The position numbers were made by a program, and so were the translations under genes. Positions 52,724-61,800 of a DNA stretch of 64,000 nt are shown here, one piece after another. Numbering within the stretch: the first letter of the stretch is position 1; each line of letters opens with the position of its first letter. Under the pieces are notes generated by a model. The model searched no databases, had not been told where the DNA came from, and saw only the letters and a list, made by a program, of their open reading frames with translations. The DNA lies in the NCBI RefSeq assembly GCF_020866845.1, contig NZ_CP086594.1:124001-188000 (forward strand), written 5' to 3'. The stretch is from Sphingomonas radiodurans. GTDB taxonomy: Bacteria; Pseudomonadota; Alphaproteobacteria; Sphingomonadales; Sphingomonadaceae.

Positions 52724-55700
52724 TTACTTCGCCGCCGAGCGCACCGGCGACAGCATCATCTTCTCCCCGTCGCCGACCAGGAAATATGCGCCCCAGAAAT
52801 ACGGGTGCGAATAGCGCGGCTGTTCGATCAGCAGCGCCTGCGCCGTCTTGAGCGCACCCGCCATCGCGGTAACCCGCCCGGTGCCGTAGAATTTCGCCAT
52901 CAGATCATCGCTCTGCTTGATCGCCGGGACGCGCCAGAAGGTCGCGAGCACGGCCCGCGCATTGGCAACGATGAACGAACGCACGAGCCCGTCGAGCGCC
53001 GGGGTCGAATCCTCCACGCCGCGCCGGCGCGCCACTTCGCTGCTGGCGCCAGCCGAGGTATCACACGCCGAAAGCACGACGAGATTTGCGTTCAGCCGCA
53101 ACCGCGCCACCTCGTCGAACGACAGCAGGCCGTCCGATCCGATCCGCCCGTCGGGATGCGGCGCCACCAGCGTCGTGATCAGCGACGGCGGCAAGTTCAT
53201 CATGCACTTGTCGACCTGGATGCGCGTCTCGGGAATGCCGTGCGTTGCGAAATGTAGCACCTGATATTGCGCGAGCTCTTCGCTCATCGGCCCAGCGACG
53301 AGATTCTCGTCGGTAAAGGCCGCCCCCGTCACTTCAGGCGCGCCCGTTGCGCCCAACGCCTCAGCGGCGATCGCGATCTCGCGCGCGCTTACTGGCGTGC
53401 GCCCACTCACCGCGCCGGCCCAGGCGTTGTACGTCAGCGCGCAATCGAACGGCATCCGCTCCTGCCCGAGTGCGGCGGTCGAGGCGGCCTGCGGCGGCGC
53501 ATTCTCACCGAATCCGATGAACTTGCGCGGCGCGGTCGATGGCGCCACGTCGTTGCGGCTACGCAGGAAAGCGCGCGGCGACAGCGCGACCGCGCTCTGC
53601 GCACGCCGCCCCAGAAACGCGACCTTGCTGTAATCACCCTTGCTCGACTGCGCCGCATACGCCTTGGCGGACTCGGGGTCGGACACCATGATCGCCAGCG
53701 GCACCTGGCGCAGTGCGCCGGCCGGATTGTAGATCACGTTCGTTGCACCACTGATCGTCGCGGCAGCCGGCCCGGCGACGAGCGCGAACAGCTGCGAAGC
53801 CCCTCCGACGGCGAACGGCTTGATGAAGCCTTCCTCGTCGCTGCGCGCGCTCGCCAGCACGGTGCGCGCGAGTTCTTCGACCCGCGTCAGGCTGCCCTTG
53901 ATCTGGTAAATGTCGGTGCGATCCTTCGCGATCGCGATCCCGAACATCGCCGTGTTGAGCGCGGCGACCTTGAGATACACCTCGCCCGGTGCCAGCGCGG
54001 CGCGAACGCTGGCGACCGTTGCTGGCTGATCCTCCAGCGCGCCGATGCCGTTCGACTCCAGCAGCTTGCCGTTGATCTCGGACAGTTTCGCATCGGCCGT
54101 CGCGCGCTCGCGCTCCAGCGCCTCGAGGTCCGCCGTCGCCGCGCCGCTCGACGCCGAAATCTCGTAGCGCAGCCGGATCAGCTGCCGCTCGAGATCGCTG
54201 CGTTGGCGCAACAGGTCCGCGACCTTGCCGTCCGCCGACACCACCTTCTGCAGCTGCGCATATTCGCGCGCAATTCCGGGCTCGCCGATTGTCTGCATCG
54301 CGCGGAAATATTCCTCGTCGCGCGCTTCCGCCGGCGGCGCCTGCGTCAACAGCGTGAAATAGCGTTCGAGCGCCGACAGCGACACCGTGCCCGTGCCCGC
54401 GAGATCGGGCAGCGACTGCACCGCCGCGGTATAGGATTGCAGCACTTCCGCCGGGCTCAGCGCAGGGTTGCGCGAGGCGGTGCTGGCGCGTTCAAGCTGC
54501 GCCTCCACCAGCAGTGGCGCGTTCGCCGCGGCATCGGGCAGTGCGCGGCCCGGCGCGAACATGCATGCGGCCGGCGTGCGCGGCGCGGTCCCCTGCAGCG
54601 CACTGATCGCACAGTCGAAGCTCGCCAGCGACGGTTCGATCGCGCCCTTACGAGCCTCGATCCTCCCCTTCTGCCGCTCGATCGACGCGCGCATCCACAC
54701 GATCCGCTCGGGATCGATGTCGCGCACCGGGTCGCGCGCCGCATTCGCCGCCCGCGTCAGCGCGCTCTCCGCCCCCGGAATGTCGCCCTGCGCGAGACTG
54801 GCCACGCTCAGCGCCCAGTTGCGTTGCGCTTCCAGCAGGTTGCGCTGGATCGATCCGGTATCGGCAAGCGTCGATTGCAGCGAGTCGCGAGTGCGCGAGG
54901 CTTCCTGGTTCAGCCGGCTGAGCACCACTGGGTCGGACAGGTCGCCGCTTGTGTTGCCCAGCGCCAGCGCCGCGATGGCGTCGGGCCAGCGCCGCTGGTT
55001 GATCAGGTGCAGCCCGCGATAGACCTGCAATTGCTGCGTTTTGATCGCGGCATCGGCGAGGCTGCGATTATCGAGCAGCAATTGCTCGGCGACCGCGAAA
55101 TGCTGATCCGCCGCACCGAACTGGCTGAGGTTCGAATCCGCCAGCCCGGCCGCCAACCGCAAATCGACGCGCGTCACCACATCGGTGCCCGCGAACTGCC
55201 GCAGCGCATCGTTGAGGATCCGCGAGGCGTCAAGCATGCGCCCGGCCTGCAATGACGAAATCCCGTCGGTCAGCGCGGCTTCCGCCGTCAGGCCACCGCC
55301 TTGCCCGGTCGCCGCGACCAGCGGTCCGGCCGGCAGGCTAGCGAGCTCGACCGTCGGCTTGGCAACACTGCGCGGGGCCGGGGCCGGCGCACCGGTCACG
55401 ACAACACGCAACGCATTTTCCAGCACGCCGAGCGACGTTTCGAGCGCCGCGCCCTGATACTGCCGCCCCCCGCGCATGAAGCGAACGTCGACAGCGGAGC
55501 GCGAAAGCTGCGCGTCGAAGCACCGCCGCACTTCCGCCGGGCCGATCCCCGCCAGGGTTACGGTTACTGACGCGCCGCACTGGTCCAGCGCCGGCGCCTT
55601 GCCGCTCGCGCTCACATAACCCTCAGCCTGTGCCGCCGATACGCCGCGGCACGATATCGCATAGGGCTGGTCCACCGCCATCCGGATCGGCCCGGCGTCG

Positions 55701-55855
55701 GAGGTCCAGACGCGCGCGGCCGAGCAGGTGTCACCAACGCTGTTCACGCCGACCGCAAAGCGCTCGGGCGCGGGCGCCGCCGCCGCGGGGGAGAGCGGCA
55801 CGACGGCGATTGCCGCCGCCGCGAGGTAGAGGGCGTTACGGCCGGTCATCGTCAT
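52724..55855 (-). CDS. Exported CHAT-domain (caspase-like) protein
   Basis: 1043 residues from ATG 55855. Signal peptide MTMTGRNALYLAAAAIAVVPLSPAAAA, so periplasmic or secreted. Residues about 150-560 are helical with TPR-like pairs (RILNDALRQFAGTDVVTRVD; AQRNWALSVASLAQGDIPGAESALTRAAN). A coiled coil lies near 560-620. The C-terminal CHAT peptidase domain has catalytic His near 867 (YQVLHFATHG) and Cys near 928 (LVVLSACDTSAG), followed by the typical LVRSFIVANARAVLATFWRVP and PYFWGAYFLVG. The ATG overlaps the stop of the giant repeat protein (ATGA). It may process that protein or another exported partner. Confidence 0.9.
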   Translation of the reverse strand: MTMTGRNALYLAAAAIAVVPLSPAAAAPAPERFAVGVNSVGDTCSAARVWTSDAGPIRMAVDQPYAISCRGVSAAQAEGYVSASGKAPALDQCGASVTVTLAGIGPAEVRRCFDAQLSRSAVDVRFMRGGRQYQGAALETSLGVLENALRVVVTGAPAPAPRSVAKPTVELASLPAGPLVAATGQGGGLTAEAALTDGISSLQAGRMLDASRILNDALRQFAGTDVVTRVDLRLAAGLADSNLSQFGAADQHFAVAEQLLLDNRSLADAAIKTQQLQVYRGLHLINQRRWPDAIAALALGNTSGDLSDPVVLSRLNQEASRTRDSLQSTLADTGSIQRNLLEAQRNWALSVASLAQGDIPGAESALTRAANAARDPVRDIDPERIVWMRASIERQKGRIEARKGAIEPSLASFDCAISALQGTAPRTPAACMFAPGRALPDAAANAPLLVEAQLERASTASRNPALSPAEVLQSYTAAVQSLPDLAGTGTVSLSALERYFTLLTQAPPAEARDEEYFRAMQTIGEPGIAREYAQLQKVVSADGKVADLLRQRSDLERQLIRLRYEISASSGAATADLEALERERATADAKLSEINGKLLESNGIGALEDQPATVASVRAALAPGEVYLKVAALNTAMFGIAIAKDRTDIYQIKGSLTRVEELARTVLASARSDEEGFIKPFAVGGASQLFALVAGPAAATISGATNVIYNPAGALRQVPLAIMVSDPESAKAYAAQSSKGDYSKVAFLGRRAQSAVALSPRAFLRSRNDVAPSTAPRKFIGFGENAPPQAASTAALGQERMPFDCALTYNAWAGAVSGRTPVSAREIAIAAEALGATGAPEVTGAAFTDENLVAGPMSEELAQYQVLHFATHGIPETRIQVDKCMMNLPPSLITTLVAPHPDGRIGSDGLLSFDEVARLRLNANLVVLSACDTSAGASSEVARRRGVEDSTPALDGLVRSFIVANARAVLATFWRVPAIKQSDDLMAKFYGTGRVTAMAGALKTAQALLIEQPRYSHPYFWGAYFLVGDGEKMMLSPVRSAAK

Positions 55856-58800
55856 CGCGGGCTCCCTGGCGTGCGGCAATTGGGCTCGTCTTCCGGGCAT
55901 TCGATCGTGTCGATCCCGACCGGTACGTCGGCGATGTCGACGATCAATCCCTCGTTGCCGCGCCCGACCAGCGGGTTGGCATAGATCGAGGCGTCGTCCG
56001 CCGTGGTGAACAGCTGCGTCTGTCGCTCGTCGTACAGGCGGAATTCGGTGCGCGGCACGTCGGTGATCAGGCAGCCGCGATCCGGCGATCCGATGACGCA
56101 GCCGTTCACGCGCGAATTGGACTGGGTGATGCGCAGCGTCCGCGGGTTCGGGTCCGCGATGTTGAGCACTTCGTTCGGCAACACGCCCGCGGCGCGCCCG
56201 ACGAAGCCATTGACCGTGCCGAACACCGCGAAGCTGTTGTCCTTGAAATCGCCCGTGCTGTAGAGTTGCAGCGCCGTTTGATCGACCGAATTGCCTCCGC
56301 CCGCATTCAGCACCACACCACCCGACACCCCCGGCTTGGTGTTCTGGAACAATGCGAAGTCGGCGTAACTGATGGTCAGCTTCTTTGTAACGAGATAATC
56401 CGCTCGGCTTGTATTGCCATTGTACAGCGCCGACCCGGCATTGGCGACGATCCGCGCCACCTCGGCATTGGTCAGCCCGACATAGGTGTTGAACTCGAAC
56501 CCCGAGCCGAACGTGACCCGCTGCGCGCGCAGATCGACGGTGCCGTTGGCGAAGGCGATCGATGCCCCCGAAACGTCCGCCGTGATCCGCCGCGCCAGCG
56601 TCGCCGCATCGACCAGCCCAATCGGCTCGGCCCCGTTTCGCCCGCCGATCTGCAACGTTCCCGTCCCGCCGCCGCTAACCGCTCCCGTCACCGCGGCCGA
56701 ACCGACGGTGAAGAAGCGCAGCGCCGATGAACCCGTGCCGCCGTCGATCGCGAGCTTGCCGATCGACACATCGCGCGTCAGCGAGTCGACCACCACATTG
56801 GCCGCCCGCAACCGGTTCACCTCGACCTCGGCGAGTGCGAAGCCCGGCGTGCCCGCGGCACCCCCGATCGCCGTCGCGCCCGTGCCGTTGTTGATCGCGG
56901 TGATCGTCGCGCTCGCGCCGCTTGCGGTAACCGGGCCGGAAACCTCGATCGCCCCAGCGCTGTCGAGCGTCACGTAGCCCGCCGCTGTCAGGCTGGTGCC
57001 GATCGTCAATCCGCCCGTGCCGCCGCGCTTGGTCAGCGTGGCGGTCGTGCCGGCGCTGCCGGTGCCGAGCGTCAGGTCGCCGGTCGTGGCCGTGATCGCG
57101 AGCGTGCCCGCGCGCGCGGTCGCCGCGGTGATCTGCGCGCTCTGTCCGGCCTGAACCGCGATATTGCGCCCCGCAGTCATGCTGCGATCCGACGTCGCGT
57201 TGCGCGCCGCCGTCACCGTCAGGTCGGTGCCCGCGCTGCCCGTCCGCACGATCGCGTCGGTGCCCGCATCGACGCGCAGTGGGCCGCCGGTCGCGGTCGC
57301 CTGGTTCACCGTCGCAGCGGTGGCGCTGCGCACGGTCACGTCGCCGCCGGCCGTAAGAGCATTCGTCACGAACAGTCCGCCCGCCGTACCAGCCTTGGTG
57401 AGCGTCGCGTTGGTCCCCGCAACACCAGTGCCCAGCGATATCCCGCCATTGCGCGTCGTGATCGCCAACGCACCGCGCGTCGCCGTGGCATTCGCGATCG
57501 TCGCGCTACCCACGGCATCCACGGTCAAATTGCTGCCGGCGGTAAGCGACGTGTCCGACGCCGCGTTTCCGCCCGCCGTCACAACTAAGTTGCTCCCCGC
57601 GACACCGTTCCGCACCGAAGCATCACCCACGGTTTCGACGAGCAGGGTCCCGCCTGTCGCGGTCGCCTGGTTGACGGTGGCGGCGGTGGCGCTGCGTATC
57701 GTCACGTCCGTGCCACCCGTCACCGATCCGGTCACGCCCAGCGCCTCGCCCGCACTCGCGATGCCGTCTTCGTTGCGCGTGGTGAGCACGACCCCCGCCC
57801 CTGCGCGACCGCTGCCGAGCGCCAAGCCACCGCGCCGCGCGGTGATCGCCAACGCGCCGCTGGTCGCGGCAGCAATGGCGATGGAGGCAGTGCCGCCCGC
57901 ATCGATCGTCACAGTGCGGCCCGCCGCCAAAGCGTCACTCGACGTCACGTCGCGCCCGGCGGTGAGCGTCAGGTCGGTCCCCGCGCGCCCGGTGGTGACG
58001 ATCGCATCGCTACCCGTCGTCACCGCAAGCGCACCCGTCCTCGCCTCGACGCGGTTGACGGTGGCTGCGGTCGCACTTCGAATCGTCGCATCGGTGCCGA
58101 CCGTGAGCGAACCCGTCACGGACAGTGCGTCCGTCGCACCAAGCTTGGTCAGCGCAGCGCTCGTCCCCGCGACTCCGGTCCCCAGCGTCAGCGCACCAGC
58201 CTGCGTCGTGATCGCCAGCGCGCCGCCAGTCGCGGCAGCCGAAGCGATCCGCGCCTCGGTCGCGGCAGTCACCGCAACGTTCCGCCCGGCCGACAGGCTC
58301 AGGTCGGACACGACACTGCGGCCAGCGTTTATCGTCAGGTCGGTCCCCGCCGCCCCCGTCGCAAGGATCGTGTCGCCACCCGTCTCGACGAGCAGATTGC
58401 CCGCCGTGGCAGTGGCCTGCCGCACCGTCGCAGACGTTGCGCTACGGATCGTCGCATCGGTGCCCGCCGTGAGCGAACCCGTGACGGACAGCGCATCCAC
58501 CGCACCAAGCTTGGTCAGCGTGGCGCTCGTGCCAGCGACACCCGTGCCCAAGGTGAGCCCCCCACTGCGCGTCGTGATCGCCAGCACACCACGTGTTGCG
58601 ACAGCACGCTCGATCGCCGCGCTGTCAGCCGCATCGATCGTGAGGTTCCGCCCGCCAACAAGGCTGGTATCGGAGATCAGGTCGCCGCCACTGGTCACCG
58701 TCAGGTCGTTTCCAGCGGCCACGGTCACAAGGGTCGCATCGCCGCCCGTTGCGACCAGCAGATTGCCGGCAGTCGCCGTCGCCTCGCGCACCGTGGCGAA

Positions 58801-61800
58801 CGTCGCACTCCGGATCGTCGCATCGGTGCCAGCCGTGAGCGAGTCCGTGACGACTAGGCCGTCATCGACCCCGAGTTTGGTCAGCGTCGCGCTGCTCCCG
58901 GCAACTCCTGTGCCCAGCGTCAGCGCACCGCGCTGCGTCGTGATCGCCAACGCACCGCCCGTTGCCGTGGCGGCGAGTACATCGGCGCTCCCGCCGGCAT
59001 CCACAGAGAGGTCCCGCCCTGCCGTAAGGCTGATGTCGGAAACAACGTCGCCGCCGGCGTTCACCGTCAGGTTCGTTCCTGCCGCTGCCGTCGAGAGGGT
59101 TGCGTCGCCACCCGTCACGACCAGCAGATCACCCGCGCTCGCCGTCGTCTCGCGCACCGTCGCCGACGTGGCGCTGCGGATCGTCGCATCGGTACCGGCC
59201 GTGATCGATCCGGTGACGGAAAGTGCGTCGACGGTACCAAGCTTGGTCAGCGTCGCGCTCGTGCCGGCAAGTCCGGTGCCGAGCGTAAACTCACCGTTCC
59301 GCGTCGTAATCGCCAGCGCACCTCCGGTGGCCGTGGCGGTCGTGATCGCCGCACTGTCAGCCGCGTCGATCGTAACGTTCCGTCCGCCAGTCAGGCTGAT
59401 GTCGGAGACAACGTCGCCGCCAGCCGTCACCGTCAGGTCAGTCCCGGCACCAATCGTCGATAGGATGGCATCGCCAGCCGTCTCGACCAGCAGGTTGCCC
59501 GCGGTCGCCGTCGCCTCGCGCACCGTCGCAAACGTATCGCTGCGGATCGCCGCGTCGGTGCCCGCCGTCAGCGAACCCGTCACCAACAACCCACCATCGA
59601 CACCAAGCTTCGTCAGCGTCGCGCTGGTCCCGGCAGTCCCGGTACCCAGCGTGAGCGCACCGCTGCGCGTCGTGATCGCCAGCGCCCCGTCGGTCGCGGT
59701 GGCTGCAAGCACATCGGCGCTGCCACCGGCATCGATCGAGAGATGCTGACCTGCGGTCAGAGCGATATCCGAGCGCACGTCCCCGCCGGCATTCACCGTC
59801 AGGTTCGTGCCCGCCCCGCCGCTGCGGACGAGCGCGTCCCCCGCGGCGCTGACCAGCAGATTGCCCGCCGTCGCCATCGCTAGCTCGATCGTTGCGTCGG
59901 TCGTGCTGCTGATCGTCACGTCCCCGCCGCCGGTAACGGACTGAGTGACGTCGAGGCCGCCTATCGTACCCCGTTTGGCCAGCGTGACGCCCGCACCGGC
60001 GGTCCCCGTGTCGAGCGTTAGGGGCCCGGTCACCGTGGCAATCGCCAGTGCGCCCGTCGTCGCGGTAGCGGAAACGACCCGTGCGCTGCCGACCGCATCG
60101 ACGGTGATGTCCCGCCCCGCCGTCAACTCGGTGTCCGAAACCACATCCGCGCCCGCGGCGATGCCGATGTCGGTGCCCGCACGGCCGATCCGCACGATCG
60201 CATTGCCGTCCGTGCCGACGGTCAGATTACCCGCGGTCGCCGTCGCCAGCTCGATGGTCGCATCGGTCGCGCTGGTGATCGTCACGTTCGCGCCGCCGGT
60301 GACGGAGTTGGTAACGAACAAAGCGTCGGCCCCGTCACCGCTGCCAACCGCGGCCTTGCTCAGTGTCACGTTCGCCCCGGCGTCGCCTGTGCCAAGCGTC
60401 AGCGCGCCTTGCTGCGTCGAGATCGCCAGATTGCCCGCAACTGCCGTGGCATTGGCAATCTGCGCATCCCCGATCGCATCGACCGAGACGTTCCCAACCG
60501 CGGTAAGGTCAGTATCCGACAACGCATCGCGGCCCGCGCTGATGCCGATGTCGGTGCCCGCCGCGCCAACCCGCACGACCGCGTCACGGTCGGCGGTCAC
60601 CAGCAGCGTACCCGTCGTAGCGGTCGCCCGCTCGATCGTCGCGTCGGTCGCGCTGCCGATCGTCACGTCGGTGCCGCCAAGGACCGAATCTGAGACGATC
60701 AAACCGCCGACCGCACCGAGCTTTGTAAGCGTGACGCCTGTTCCCGCGACTCCCGTACCGAGCGTCAGCGCGCCGCTTTCCGACGTGATTGCCAGCGCAC
60801 CGCGCGTCGCCGTGGCGCTGGCGATCGTCGCATCGCCGACCGCATCGATGGTAACGTCCTCGCCCGCCACCAGCGCCACATCCGACGAAGCATTACGCCC
60901 CGCGTCGATGACGAGATTGCCGCCGGCATCACCGCTCCGGACGCTAGCGTCGCCCCCGGTCGCGACCGACAGATTTCCGCCGGTCGCGGTCGCCTGATTG
61001 ATTGTCGCGCTCGTCGCGCTGACGATCGTCACATTAGCGCCGCCGGTGACCGAACCGGTCACGAACAGCGCATCATCAGGCGTGCCGCCCCCGTCGATAT
61101 CCTGCTTGGTGAGCGACACGTCCGTGCCCGCCGTGCCGAGGCCAAGCGTCAGCGCGCCGCGCTGTGTCGTGACCGCCAGCGCACCACCCGCAGCAGCAGC
61201 CCGCGCGATCAAGGCCGAAACGCCCGCATCGATCGTGATGTTTTGACCAGCGCTCAGCGTGTCGCTCGATGAGGCGTCACGACCTGCGCTGATCGCCAGA
61301 TCGCTACCGGCGACCCCGGTCACCACGACGGCATCCCGTCCCGCATCGACCAGCAGGTTGCCCGTCGTCGCAGTCGCGAGGCTCACCGTCGCATCGGTCG
61401 CGCTGACGATCGACACGTCCATGCCGCCGGTGACGGAGCCCGTCACGAACAGCGCGTCGTCGGCCGCGATGCCGCCATCGACATTGTTCTTGGTCAGCGA
61501 GACGCTTGTCCCCGCCACCCCGGTGCCGAGCGTCAGCGGGCCAGTCTGCGTCGTGATCGTCAGCGCGCCACTCTGCGCCGTCGCGTTCGCGATCGCTGAC
61601 AGCCCGCCGGCATTGATCGTGAGATTGTTGCCTGCGGTGAGATCGATCGTCGACCTCGCATCTCGCCCGGCATTGATCGTCAGGTCGCTGCCCGCGCCAC
61701 CGCGGTCGATCACCGCGTCGCGCCCGGTCACGACCAGCAGATCACCCGCCGTCGCACTCGCCAGCGCGGCGATCGCGTCGGTCGCGCTGCGGATCGTCAC

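Noticed and set aside
52246..53257. Plus-strand frames opposite the nuclease and CHAT genes as possible immunity genes
   Set aside because: Both are basic, lack Shine-Dalgarno sequences and look like codon shadows; no acidic small protein typical of immunity was found.
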